From an uncultured Clostridia bacterium (GTDB lineage Bacteria > Bacillota > Clostridia > TANB77 > CAG-508): DNA of 64,000 bases. The notes under the pieces are model-generated. The model did no database searches and was not told the DNA's origin. It worked only from the letters and a program-made list of their open reading frames with translations. The position numbers were made by a program, and so were the translations under genes. Positions 32,881 through 42,343 of the stretch are shown one piece after another (the stretch's first letter is position 1; each line of letters begins with the position of its first letter). Location of the stretch: NCBI GenBank assembly GCA_948678575.1, contig CAPPGO010000010.1, positions 1 to 64,000 on the forward strand, read 5' to 3'.

Positions 32881-34287
32881 AACAAGTTTTGAAAGCACAC
32901 GAGTATCAAAAATATTGTATATCAAGAGTTATAAGTGACAATAAACTTGGACTATTTCTTGATATGGGCTTGCGGAAAGACAGTAATAACATTAACGGCA
33001 ATAAACGATTTAAAATATAACAGGTTTTTAATACATAAGGTATTAGTAATTGCACCTAAAAAGGTTGCAGAAGACACCTGGACTAGAGAGCAGGAGAAGT
33101 GGGAACACTTACAGAAATTAAGAGTTATTGCAGTTTTAGGGTCTTTGTCTAAAAGAGTTAAGGCCTTAAATACTCCAGCAGATATCTATGTAATAAATCG
33201 AGAAAATGTAGAGTGGCTAGTTGATTATTATAAAAACGATTGGCCATTCGATATGGTCATAATAGATGAGCTATCCAGCTTTAAAAATGCAAATTCTAAA
33301 AGATTTAAAGCAATGAAGAGAATTAGACCTTTAATTAAAAGAATTGTAGGACTAACAGGAACGCCAGCGCCGAATGGATATATAGACCTATGGTCTCAGA
33401 TATATTTATTAGACCAGGGTGAAAGATTAGAACCTTACATAACGCATTATAGACAAAAATATTTTGAACCCGATAAGCGAAATAGAGATGTGGTTTTCAC
33501 TTATAAAGCAAAAGATAAATCAGTTGAGGTTATAAAAAATAAAATCTCAGACATCTGCATAAGTTTATCTGCAAAAGACTATTTGGATATGCCAAAACTA
33601 ATTGTTGATACAAAATACGTGCAGTTAGATAGCAAGGCTAAGTATATGTATGAGGTATTTGAACGAGAAATGTTTTTGCAGATAGAGAATGAAGACGAGA
33701 TTGATGCTACGTCAGCTGCGGCACTCACTAATAAACTTTTGCAGTTCTCGAATGGAGCAGTTTATAAACAAGACAGCAATGAATTTGTTGAAGTGCATAA
33801 GTGTAAGATAGAAGCTTTTAAAGAATTAATTGAGAGTTTACAGGGCCAGCCTGCACTAGTGTTTTATAGTTTTAAGCACGATTTGGATAGGCTTCAAAAA
33901 GCCCTAAAATCAATGAAGCTACGAGTAGGAGTTTTAAAAAGCTCAGAAGATATAGCAAAATGGAATAATAAAGAACTTGATATATTATTAGCGCATCCAG
34001 CGTCAGCAGCTTATGGACTTAACTTGCAAGATGGCGGAAATCATATAATCTGGTTTGGTTTAAATTGGAGTTTAGAACTATATAAGCAGGCAAATGCAAG
34101 GCTTTATAGGCAGGGGCAAAAGGAGTCAGTATTTGTGCATCAATTGGTTACAGCTGACTCAGAAGACGAGGATGTTTTAGTTGCATTAGATGATAAAGAT
34201 GTAAATCAGAATAAATTATTAGAAAGTTTGAAAGCAAGAATTAAAAAAGTGAAAGGAGCGAGCAGCTTAAATGAAATGTCCAATTAG
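32877..34287 (+). CDS. SNF2-family DNA helicase, needs +1 shift at CGG (codon 33), 469 aa
   Basis: The ATG at 32877 overlaps the previous stop. The frame meets CGG at 32973 (LGLFLDMGL-CGG). Skipping that C gives GGA AAG ACA, so the protein reads DMGLGKTVITLTAIND, a perfect Walker A motif. Further motifs follow: VIIDELSSFKN (DEAH-like), GLTGTPAPNG, and the C-terminal lobe with ARLYRQGQ. Without the shift the product is a 48-residue peptide. The joined length (469) is normal for phage SNF2 helicases. Together with VRR-NUC it likely remodels replication or recombination intermediates. Confidence 0.88.
32973..32976 (+). other. Recoding site 2: CGGA inside the helicase Walker A motif
   Basis: TTG CGG AAA in frame 0; TTG-(C)-GGA-AAG gives the essential Gly of G-x-G-K-T. 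This is the strongest proof that the amino acid read at the site is Gly. Confidence 0.8.
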
Positions 34288-34459
34288 ATTTACAGTGAGA
34301 CAATTTAATATGTATAGACTTATAAATGATATAGATAACGATTTTAAAGGTGATTACAGGGTACTTATAGAAAATCAAGATTTTGAAGAGTGTTATCAGG
34401 AGAATTGCGTAGCGTGGGATAAAGATAAAAAAATGTGTAGAAAATTGGAGGGAGAGTAA
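34271..34459 (+). CDS. Small Cys-containing phage protein, 62 aa
   Basis: Overlaps the helicase end by 17 nt and the next ATG by one base. Cys residues in CPIRF and ECYQENCVAWDKDKKMC might bind metal. Not recognised. Confidence 0.6.
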   Translation: MKCPIRFTVRQFNMYRLINDIDNDFKGDYRVLIENQDFEECYQENCVAWDKDKKMCRKLEGE

Positions 34460-34686
34460 TGTTTGTAAGTAAAACAAGGTTAGGCAAGAAAATGCTTAAA
34501 AGAATTGAAGAGTATAAGGAACAGGGATATCACTACTGCAGTATATGCAGAAAAGCTATTACTGAATTAGATATAAAAAATTTAAACTTCGAGTATGTGA
34601 AAAATAGACTTGCTGAGAATTATGCGCATACAAGTTGTATTGAATACAAAAGGAGGACACATAAGAATGGAAAACATAGTCAATAG
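34459..34686 (+). CDS. Small zinc-finger-like phage protein, 75 aa
   Basis: Contains HYCSICRKAITE and a later HTSC, which together form a C-x2-C...H-x2-C site. Overlaps the next gene by 20 nt. Unknown function, probably nucleic acid binding. Confidence 0.6.
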   Translation: MFVSKTRLGKKMLKRIEEYKEQGYHYCSICRKAITELDIKNLNFEYVKNRLAENYAHTSCIEYKRRTHKNGKHSQ

Positions 34687-35104
34687 AGAAAAAATAGAAG
34701 AAGCCAAAAAAGAGCTTCGAGAATATAGAGAAAATATAAAATACATACGAGAGAAAAATGAAGATTCAGAAGAATTAAGAGAAATCTTAGCATCTACAAC
34801 AACAAGATTATCGCCAACTAAAACATCAAATAGTAGTATGAGCACAGACAAATTTAGTGATGGACTAGACAGGTTAGATAGAATAGAAAAAGATAAAAAT
34901 GAAAAGTTAGTAGAGCTATTAACAAAAAAGTGGGTAATAGATGAAAAAATTGATAAAATGAAATATCCTTATAGAGATGTACTTTTTATGAGATATGCAA
35001 GAGGAAAGAGCTGGAGAGAGATTACTAGTACATTAGGATATGAGTCGGATAAGTACATATTTAAAATTCACGGCAAAGCATTAGCAATGTATGCAGAACT
35101 ATAA
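34667..35104 (+). CDS. ArpU/RinA-like late transcription regulator, 145 aa
   Basis: A long N-terminal coiled coil is followed by a sigma region 4-like C-terminus: YPYRDVLFMRYARGKSWREI, then STLGYESDKYIFKIHGKAL, which is the DUF1492/ArpU pattern. The ATG at 34667 follows AGGAGG. It is the last early gene and precedes two identical-format promoters (35167-35262), so it probably activates the late operon. Confidence 0.75.
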   Translation: MENIVNREKIEEAKKELREYRENIKYIREKNEDSEELREILASTTTRLSPTKTSNSSMSTDKFSDGLDRLDRIEKDKNEKLVELLTKKWVIDEKIDKMKYPYRDVLFMRYARGKSWREITSTLGYESDKYIFKIHGKALAMYAEL

Positions 35105-35166
35105 TGATCTGAGAACAAACAAAGAAAAATTTATAAAAAAATTTAAAATTTGGATACCAAAAGAGG

Positions 35167-35262
35167 TTGAATGATACATTTTAAATATGTTATAGTTAAA
35201 ATAGAAATTTTAAAATTTGGTAGTAAATTTCATTGAATTTCACATTTTAGTTGTGATATAGT
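35167..35262 (+). promoter_or_regulatory. Tandem late promoters in a 39-bp direct repeat
   Basis: Copy 1: TTGAAT (35167-35172), 18 bp, TATAGT (35191-35196). Copy 2: TTGAAT (35233-35238), 18 bp, TATAGT (35257-35262). They start 66 bp apart, share ACATTTTA at the same place and both continue TTAAAATAGA. Identical spacing and sequence point to a shared activator, probably the gene just upstream. Confidence 0.65.
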
Positions 35263-35286
35263 TAAAATAGATAAAAAAACATAAGC

Positions 35287-35319
35287 AAATAGAACCTTTG
35301 AGAGAGGGTTCTATTTTTT
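35287..35319 (+). terminator. Terminator right after the late promoters
   Basis: AAATAGAACC (35287-35296) pairs with GGTTCTATTT (35307-35316), then T3. It lies only about 20 bp past the second promoter start, so it would end transcription before the terminase unless something antiterminates. Confidence 0.7.
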
Positions 35320-35340
35320 ATACATAAAAGAGGTAATGAG

Positions 35341-35490
35341 ATGAAGAGAAAATGGACTAATGAAACAGCAGAAGAATATATCAAAAGAGTTGAAAAAGGT
35401 AAAGAGCCAATAGGAATGAAATATTTAAGTGCGATAGATTATTTGAAAAATCATAAAAGGTTAAGCAAACATTCAATTATTGGAATATAA
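35341..35490 (+). CDS. Small phage protein before terminase, 49 aa
   Basis: ATG at 35341 follows AGAGGTAATGAG. The protein (starts MKRKWTNETAEEYIKRVEKG) is basic and helical, a plausible DNA-binding helper. Unrecognised. Confidence 0.55.
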   Translation: MKRKWTNETAEEYIKRVEKGKEPIGMKYLSAIDYLKNHKRLSKHSIIGI

Positions 35491-35523
35491 AATTCGAACA
35501 GCAAAATAAGTAGGTGAGGTGGA

Positions 35524-37125
35524 ATGGCGAATGAGAAAAATTTAATTCCCTTTAATAAACGAACAGAGAGCGAACAAAGAGAATATCAAAGTAAAGGTGG
35601 TAAGAAATCAGGAGAAGTAAGACGTCAAAAAAAGAAAATGAAGGAAACTATGAATATGCTTCTTTCACTTGAATTAGGAGAGGGCTCAGAAGTTAAAGAA
35701 ATGATGGAAAGCATAGGAATAGAAGATGAAGACTTAAACGTTCAAACTCAGATACTTATGCAACAGACCTTAAAAGCAATGAACGGAAATTTGGCTAGTG
35801 CAGAATTTGTCAGAAGCGTTGCTGACGAAATGAACTTAGTACCAGATGAACAAAAGGAAAGAGCCTATAAAGTTTTAATACCTGCGAAAGATATACCACC
35901 AGCTTTTATAAACATATATAGAGACGTAATAAATCATAGATATTTAGAATATATGCTAGGAGGCGGAAGAGCTTCATTAAAATCAACTTTCGTTTCAGAA
36001 GCTATAGGAGAGCTATTAGAAAATAATCCTTGTATGTGTGCAATAGTTATTAGAAGAAGAGCAAATACATTAAGAGATTCTGTATATTCACAGATGACTT
36101 GGGCTTTAGATAAATTGAATGAAACATATTTTTCATTATTAGAAGATTATAAAGAGTTAAAAACGCCATTGGAAATTACGAAACTTTCTACGGGGCAAAA
36201 AATTTATTTTAGAGGGACAGACGACCCTGGAACTATAAAATCAATTAAGCCACCACCTGGAATGTATATAGGTATAATTTGGTATGAAGAAGCTGATCAA
36301 TTACAAGGAATGGATGCAATAAGAAAAATAAATCAGTCTATTGTAAGGGGTGGTAATGATTTTTGGATTTTCTACACTTTCAATACACCAGCTAGCAGAA
36401 ATCATTGGATTAACAAAGAGAAAAAGAAGATAAAGAAAAATAGGATTGTTCATAAATCGGATTATACGCAAGCACCTATTGAGTGGATAGGTCAAGCTTT
36501 CATAGATGAAGCAGAATTTATAAAAGAAACGTCACCTAATACTTATGAAAATGAATATATAGGAAATGAAACAGGTGATGGCGGACATGTATTTGAAAAT
36601 TTAGAAATTAGAGAAATAACAGATGAAGAAATTGCTGAATTTGACCACATATATAGGGGGATAGATTGGGGATGGTTTCCTGATCCATTCCATTATAGTA
36701 AGATGCACTTTGATGTAGCTAGAAGGACATTATATATTTTTGATGAATACAGATGCAATAAAACAAGTAATGCTAAAACTTGGCAAATTTTACATGAAGA
36801 AAAGGGTGTTGAGTTTGATGATTTAATAACAGCTGATTCAGCTGAGAAAAAGTCAATAGGAGATTATGCTGATTATGGTTCTTTGATTAGAGGTGCGGAA
36901 AAAGGACCAGGCAGTGTAGAATATAGTATGAAGTGGTTGGCTGGTTTGGCAAAAATAATAATAGACCCAGTAAGGTGTCCTAAAACAGCAGAAGAATTTG
37001 AAAACTATGAATTAGAGCAAGATAAAGATGGAAATTATATAACAGGATATCCAGATAAGGATAATCATGCAATAGATTCCGTAAGATACGCACTAGAAAG
37101 AATTTGGAAAAGGAGAGGACAGTAA
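35524..37125 (+). CDS. Fused small and large terminase, 533 aa
   Basis: Residues 1-110 resemble a KGGKKSGEVRRQKKKMKE small-terminase-type region (DUF5681-like) usually encoded separately. Residues about 120-530 are the PBSX-type large terminase: a Walker A-like GGGRASLKST, Walker B IGIIWYEEADQL and the nuclease site GIDWGWFPDPF with later DSAEKKSI and HAIDSVRYA. Packaging motor and nuclease in one chain. The gene is directly followed by the portal gene without a gap. Confidence 0.82.
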   Translation: MANEKNLIPFNKRTESEQREYQSKGGKKSGEVRRQKKKMKETMNMLLSLELGEGSEVKEMMESIGIEDEDLNVQTQILMQQTLKAMNGNLASAEFVRSVADEMNLVPDEQKERAYKVLIPAKDIPPAFINIYRDVINHRYLEYMLGGGRASLKSTFVSEAIGELLENNPCMCAIVIRRRANTLRDSVYSQMTWALDKLNETYFSLLEDYKELKTPLEITKLSTGQKIYFRGTDDPGTIKSIKPPPGMYIGIIWYEEADQLQGMDAIRKINQSIVRGGNDFWIFYTFNTPASRNHWINKEKKKIKKNRIVHKSDYTQAPIEWIGQAFIDEAEFIKETSPNTYENEYIGNETGDGGHVFENLEIREITDEEIAEFDHIYRGIDWGWFPDPFHYSKMHFDVARRTLYIFDEYRCNKTSNAKTWQILHEEKGVEFDDLITADSAEKKSIGDYADYGSLIRGAEKGPGSVEYSMKWLAGLAKIIIDPVRCPKTAEEFENYELEQDKDGNYITGYPDKDNHAIDSVRYALERIWKRRGQ

Positions 37126-38551
37126 ATGTTTAGTACTATAGTTAATTGGGTTAGGTCAATAATGGATAAACTACTATTGAAAAATTTAAATGGAAAAAGT
37201 GTTAATACTGATATTCCAGTTTCTGAAGAAATGAAACAGTCAATTGATTTATGGGAAAAGATGTATAAAGGGCAAGCACCTTGGATAAATGAAGACGTAA
37301 AAAGTTTAAATTTAGAAGCCGATATATGTACAGAATTTGCTAGATTAATAATGCTAGAACATAAATCCGAATTAACAGGTAGTCGTAAATCAGAATACAT
37401 ATATCCAGAATATAGGAAAGTGCTTAAAGAATTAAGAGATAGTAAATTAGAATTAATGTTAGCAACAGGAGGATTAGTTCTAAAGCCTTATGTTAATAAT
37501 GGAAAATTATACACAGATATAATACAGGTAAACAAATTTATCCCTCTAAGTTTTAATTCAAATGGTGTGGTAACATCAGGAATAGGTATAGCTCAAAATA
37601 CTATTGGAAAAATAATACATACAAGATTAGAGCATCATATATTTGATGAGGTTCAAAGAACACATACTATATATAACAGATGTTACGAAAGCGATAATGA
37701 AAATGAACTAGGAAAAGAGATAGATATAAAGCGAACAATATGGAGCAATTTAGCACCAATTGGAATAATTGAACATGTTGATAAACCACTGTTTGTATAT
37801 ATAAAAATACCTTTAGCAAACAATATTGATACAGATAGTCCTTTAGGAGTATCTATTTTTTCAAGAGCAGTAGATAAGATAAAAAAAGCAGATATTCAGT
37901 ATGGTAGAGTAGATTGGGAGTATGAAGCATCTGAAAAAGCTATTATGGTAGATGAATTAGCTCTAAGAGAAAGTGATGGAAAAACACCTTTAAAAAATAA
38001 GGTAGATAAATTAAAAAATAGAATATATAAAACATTCAATACAGACAAAAGTGATTTTTATAAAGAATATTCACCAGAAATTAGAGACGAATCTTATTGG
38101 AGAGGTCTAAATAAACATTTAGAAAGAATAGAGTTTAGTTGCCAATTAGCTTATGGTACTTTATCAGAGCCTACATATTCAGATAAAACTGCAGAAGAAA
38201 TTAAAACAAGTAAACAAAGGTCTTTTTCTGCTGTATCTAAACTACAAGAAAGCTTACAAACAGCATTAGAACATCTAGTATATATTTACGATGTTTTAAC
38301 CTCAGTATATAGACTAGCTCCAGAAGGAAAAATAGAACAATCAAATGAATGGGATGACAGTTTAATAGTTGATAGTGAAGCAGAACAAAGAATAAGACAG
38401 CAAGAAGTTAGAGAAAAATTAAGAACAAAAATAAGCTATTTAATTTGGCGATATCGGATTCACAGAAGAGCAAGCAAAAGAAGAACTTAAAAGGATACAA
38501 GAAGAAACAGCAGAACAAGAGAAAAGTATATTTAATCAACAAAAAGAATAG
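37126..38551 (+). CDS. SPP1-type portal protein, needs +1 shift at CGG (codon 444), 474 aa
   Basis: Matches SPP1 gp6-like portals in order: WEKMYKGQAPWINEDVKSLN, IIQVNKFIPLSF, LSEPTYSDKTAEEIKTSKQR, and IYDVLTSVYRLAP. The frame meets CGG at 38455 (W-R-Y-CGG); skipping C gives WRYGFTEEQAKEEL, the usual 'RYG-TEEEA' portal end, and a further acidic helix to 38551. Without the shift the tail becomes 12 wrong residues ending at 38490. The break costs only the last 31 residues, so this case is the weakest of the seven in functional terms. Confidence 0.8.
38455..38458 (+). other. Recoding site 3: CGGA near the end of the portal gene
   Basis: TAT CGG ATT in frame 0; TAT-(C)-GGA-TTC restores the usual portal C-terminus and the normal spacing (11 nt) to the next gene. 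Confidence 0.65.
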
Positions 38552-38562
38552 AGGTGGTATAA

Positions 38563-40080
38563 TTGTTATCACCAAATGATTTAGAATATATAGCAGATGA
38601 TATAATAGATATATACAGTAAATTGAATGAAAGAATAGTAGAAGATATTGCAAGACGATTAGTAAATGCTGGGACAATGACAGAGTCAGCTAGATGGCAG
38701 ATTAAAGTAGCACAGGAAACAGGTTTATTATATGATAATGTGCTCGAGATGGTGTCCGAAAATATGGGATTATCTGACAAAACAGTAAGAAAAATTTTTA
38801 AAGATGCTGCAATAGAGAGTTTAGAATTTGACGATAGCATATATAAAAAGGCGGGATTAAATCCTATTCCAATTATGCAAAGTGAAAACATGCTAAATAT
38901 ATTAAAAGCAGGCTTAAGCAAAACAAATGGAAATATTAGTAATTTATGTATGACAACAGCTACAGACGTTCAGGATATATTTACGAATGCTTTAGATGAA
39001 GCCTATTTTGATGTAATATCAGGAGCTTTTGATTACAATACTGCTATATTTAATGCTATAGAGAAAGTATCAAAAGAAGGTACGCATGTTATTTATCCAA
39101 GTGGATATAAGAGTAAATTAGATGTTGCGATTAGAAAAAATGTTGTAACAGGAATTTCTCAAACAACAGGAACGATGCAGCTTGAGAGAGCTCATGAAAT
39201 GGGCAATGATTTAATGGAAATAACAGCTCATGAGGGTGCTAGACCTACTCACGCATTGTGGCAAGGCAAGATTGTTAGTTTATCAGGAAGACCAGGATAT
39301 TTAAGCTTAACGGATATAGGATATGGTAAACCTGATGGCTTTAAAGGTATTTATTGCAGACATGATTGGTTTCCATTTTTTGAAGGTATAAGTGAAAGAG
39401 AATATTCAGATAAAGAGCTTAAAGAGTTAGACGATCAAACAGTAAGATATAATGGACAGGATATTAAAATATACGATGCAAGGCAAATGCAAAGGGGAAT
39501 GGAAGCTAGTATTCGAGAAATAAAGAGAGAACTTTCAGGATATAATGGTATATTAACATCTAACACAGATAATCAAGATTTAATAGAAGAAACGAAATCA
39601 AAATTTGCCTTAAAATCAGTTGAATTAAAACAAAAAGAAAGCATATTAAAAGATTTTTCTAAGCAAACTGGTTTGATGAGAGATAAAGCTAGAGAACGAT
39701 TAAATAAGTTTGATAAAAGTGTGTCTCAAAAGGCTGTTCATGCTAGTAAAAATATTGAAAATAACAAAAATATGTTATATAATAATACTACTAAGCTAGA
39801 AAAACAACTAATGTTTAAAGATTTAGAAAGTGAATTAATGAATTTTATTCCATTACATACTGAAATAACAAATGTAAAAGATATTGCTGGAGGAAATTCA
39901 GGCAGAGTATTTAGAAAAGCTGAAAGTTTAGCTAATATGTATAACACTAGTCCAAATGATTGGATTAAACGAGTAGGCAAAATAGAAAGCGATAAATATA
40001 TATTTGATATACATTGGGAAGAATGCAAATTAGGAATAAAAACAAATTGGAAGATAAAAAATAAGAAATTAAAGAGGTAA
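38563..40080 (+). CDS. MuF-like minor capsid protein with extra C-terminal domain, 505 aa
   Basis: Starts with TTG (GAGGTGG upstream). Residues about 20-290 are the phage minor capsid 2/MuF region (LEYIADDIIDIYSKLNERIV, then GISQTTGTMQLERAHEMGND and CRHDWFPFFEG). After residue about 340 comes a separate domain: a Lys/Glu-rich helix and a domain ending YIFDIHWEECKLGIKTNWKI. Such C-terminal domains on minor capsid proteins are often polymorphic toxins (EndoU/ColE5/barnase type), but no such active site could be confirmed here. Confidence 0.8.
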   Translation: MLSPNDLEYIADDIIDIYSKLNERIVEDIARRLVNAGTMTESARWQIKVAQETGLLYDNVLEMVSENMGLSDKTVRKIFKDAAIESLEFDDSIYKKAGLNPIPIMQSENMLNILKAGLSKTNGNISNLCMTTATDVQDIFTNALDEAYFDVISGAFDYNTAIFNAIEKVSKEGTHVIYPSGYKSKLDVAIRKNVVTGISQTTGTMQLERAHEMGNDLMEITAHEGARPTHALWQGKIVSLSGRPGYLSLTDIGYGKPDGFKGIYCRHDWFPFFEGISEREYSDKELKELDDQTVRYNGQDIKIYDARQMQRGMEASIREIKRELSGYNGILTSNTDNQDLIEETKSKFALKSVELKQKESILKDFSKQTGLMRDKARERLNKFDKSVSQKAVHASKNIENNKNMLYNNTTKLEKQLMFKDLESELMNFIPLHTEITNVKDIAGGNSGRVFRKAESLANMYNTSPNDWIKRVGKIESDKYIFDIHWEECKLGIKTNWKIKNKKLKR

Positions 40081-40083
40081 GGA

Positions 40084-40374
40084 ATGAAAAGAAAAGTATA
40101 TCAGTCAGAAACTGATAATTATATAGAAATGGAAGTAATAGCAAAGGTTAGATATGTTGGTGTAAGCTTTGGTATAGATGCATTAACTGATGGAAAAGTA
40201 TATGATGTTGTTGCTATTGAAGATGATATGCTAAGAGTAGTAGATGATAGTGGCGAAGACTATTTATATTCCATTGCTCAACCAGCTGATTTAGTTGATC
40301 CAGAAAAATTAGGTGGCAAATGGGAAATTGTAGAAGATACTAAAGAAAAAGAATTAGAAAAATTAATTAAATAA
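40084..40374 (+). CDS. Small phage protein, 96 aa
   Basis: Three nt after the minor capsid gene. The middle (VRYVGVSFGIDALTDGKVYD, then VAIEDDMLRVVDDSGEDYLY) is a small strand-rich SH3-like module, often found next to minor capsid genes. It might be an immunity or regulator partner of the minor capsid C-terminal domain; position is the only support. Confidence 0.6.
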   Translation: MKRKVYQSETDNYIEMEVIAKVRYVGVSFGIDALTDGKVYDVVAIEDDMLRVVDDSGEDYLYSIAQPADLVDPEKLGGKWEIVEDTKEKELEKLIK

Positions 40375-40400
40375 AAAAGTAATTAAATAAAGTTAAATTG

Positions 40401-40430
40401 TAGACGTTCAAGTAGGGCGTCTATTTTTTA
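40401..40430 (+). terminator. Terminator between minor capsid and scaffold genes
   Basis: TAGACG (40401-40406) pairs with CGTCTA (40418-40423), then T6. The remaining 40431-40530 carries a second hairpin (GACAGAGTGAACTGTC) and no ORF. Confidence 0.65.
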
Positions 40431-40531
40431 TACAAAAATTGCCCTTGCGTGGCTGGGCTTTAAATGGCACGATACACAATTGACAGAGTGAACTGTCGTT
40501 TAAATTAAATCTGTGTATGAAAGGATTAAAA

Positions 40532-41152
40532 ATGGAATTTTTAAAACAAATTTTAGGTGACGACCTATACTCACAAGTAGAGAGTAAAATCAATTCTTAT
40601 AATTCTGACGAGAAAAATAAGGATAATCAGGTAAAAATTGTGAATTTAAGTGAGGGAAACTATGTTGGCAAAGACAAATTCGATGCTAAAGAAACAGAAT
40701 TGAAGAACTTAAATACTCAATTAACTGAAGCTAATAAGCAAATTGAATCTTTTAAAGAGATGGACATTGAAAGCATTAAAAAGAGTGCTGAGGATTATAA
40801 ACTTAAGTTTGAACAAGCTCAAAAAGAAGCAGACGAAAAAGTAAAAGAAATGCAGTACGATTCTGATTTAGCTGAATATGTAAAAAACTTAAAAATAAAC
40901 GATGACGTACACGCAGAGAACTTAAAGAAAATGATTAAAGAAAAAAAATTGCCATTTGAAAATGGTAAATTGATTGGTGGAGATGACATTGTGAATATAT
41001 ATAAAGAAAAATATCCATCAGTGTTTAAAGCAGAAGAGGATATACCTAATTTTAGTGCATCAACACCAGGAACTACTCAGAATTTTATAAGTGGTGATCC
41101 TGATAAAATGGATTTTAATACTTATAAAAAGTGGAGAGAACAAAACAAATAA
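40532..41152 (+). CDS. Phage GP20-family scaffold protein, 206 aa
   Basis: It opens MEFLKQILGDDLYSQVESKI and continues NEGNYV-like, then a long coiled coil (LNTQLTEANKQIESFKEMD) and the C-terminal ENGKLIGGDDIVNIYKEKYP, all typical of the GP20 scaffold. It would guide coat assembly and be removed. Start chosen at 40532 since AAAGGA lies 7 nt upstream. Confidence 0.85.
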   Translation: MEFLKQILGDDLYSQVESKINSYNSDEKNKDNQVKIVNLSEGNYVGKDKFDAKETELKNLNTQLTEANKQIESFKEMDIESIKKSAEDYKLKFEQAQKEADEKVKEMQYDSDLAEYVKNLKINDDVHAENLKKMIKEKKLPFENGKLIGGDDIVNIYKEKYPSVFKAEEDIPNFSASTPGTTQNFISGDPDKMDFNTYKKWREQNK

Positions 41153-41178
41153 ATTAAGAGAAAGGATGGTACATTAAT

Positions 41179-42282
41179 ATGCCAAATACAATTTTAACAC
41201 CACAAATTATTGCAAATGAGGCCTTAATGGTCTTACAAGCAAACTTAGCAATGGGAGATTTAGTACATAGAGACTATTCAAAAGAATTTGTAAAAGTAGG
41301 AGATACAATAACTGTAAGAAAACCTGCAAAATTTGTAGCTAAAAATTTTACAGGAGAAACATCAGAGCAAGAAATTTCAGAAGGATCTGTACCAGTAAAA
41401 ATGGATAGATTTAGAGATGTTACAGTAGGCGTGTCTTCTAAAGAAATGACTTTAGACATAAAAGATTTCAGTAAACAAGTCGTAGAACCTGCAATGCAAG
41501 CAATTGCTCAAGCAGTAGATTCTGATTTGCTAGCAGTAGCAACACAAAAAGCAGGAAAAACAGTTTCTGCAACTGCAAATCCAACTGATTTAAAAGACAT
41601 CGGAAATTTAGCGAAATATTTTGATTTAAATAAGGTTCCAATTCCAAACAGAAGCCTAGTTTTAAACCCAAATCATAAATACAAATATGTATTTACAGAT
41701 AACTTAAGTAAAGTATCTTATGCAGGAGATAGCAAAACTTTAAGAGATGCTGAAATAGGAAAAGTATATACATTGAATACTTATATGGACCAAAATGCGC
41801 CTGATACTGTAGCAGAAACAGCAGGTACAGCAAAATCTTATAAAGTAACAGCAGCAAAAGGAGCAGAAACAGTAAAATTAACTGATGTAAACCCAGCAAC
41901 AGGAACAATAAAAGCAGGTGATGCATTTATTATAGACGGCTATCTATATAGATTTATGGAAAATAAGACAGCAGCTTCTGGAGCTATTGAAAGCATCAAA
42001 ATAGACCAACCAATTCATAATGTTTATGCAGCTAGTGAGGGAGCACTAGTAATAAACAATACAAATTCTGTTGCTTTTCATAGAAATGGTATAGCTTTAG
42101 TTACAAGACAGTTAGAACTACCACAAGGTGCAGCTAAGGCTGCTATTGCATCTGCTGATGGATTGGCAGTAAGGGTTGTATATGGGTATGACCAAAAAAC
42201 TAAGAAAGATTCTATTTCTTTTGACATTATATATGGTATCAAAGAATTAGATGAAAAAATGATAGCAAGATTAAATGGATAG
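41179..42282 (+). CDS. P22-like major capsid protein, 367 aa
   Basis: NTILTPQIIANEALMVLQAN is the P22-coat-like start, followed by GDTITVRKPAKFVAKNFTG and a strand-rich I-domain-like insert, then AASEGALVINNTNSVAFHRN and IYGIKELDEKMIARLNG. It forms the icosahedral shell around the scaffold. Complete and unbroken. Confidence 0.88.
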   Translation: MPNTILTPQIIANEALMVLQANLAMGDLVHRDYSKEFVKVGDTITVRKPAKFVAKNFTGETSEQEISEGSVPVKMDRFRDVTVGVSSKEMTLDIKDFSKQVVEPAMQAIAQAVDSDLLAVATQKAGKTVSATANPTDLKDIGNLAKYFDLNKVPIPNRSLVLNPNHKYKYVFTDNLSKVSYAGDSKTLRDAEIGKVYTLNTYMDQNAPDTVAETAGTAKSYKVTAAKGAETVKLTDVNPATGTIKAGDAFIIDGYLYRFMENKTAASGAIESIKIDQPIHNVYAASEGALVINNTNSVAFHRNGIALVTRQLELPQGAAKAAIASADGLAVRVVYGYDQKTKKDSISFDIIYGIKELDEKMIARLNG

Positions 42283-42343
42283 TTAAAATGGGTGCTGTAG
42301 TATAATTTATAGCGCCCATATTTTCTAAACAGAGAGGTATATT

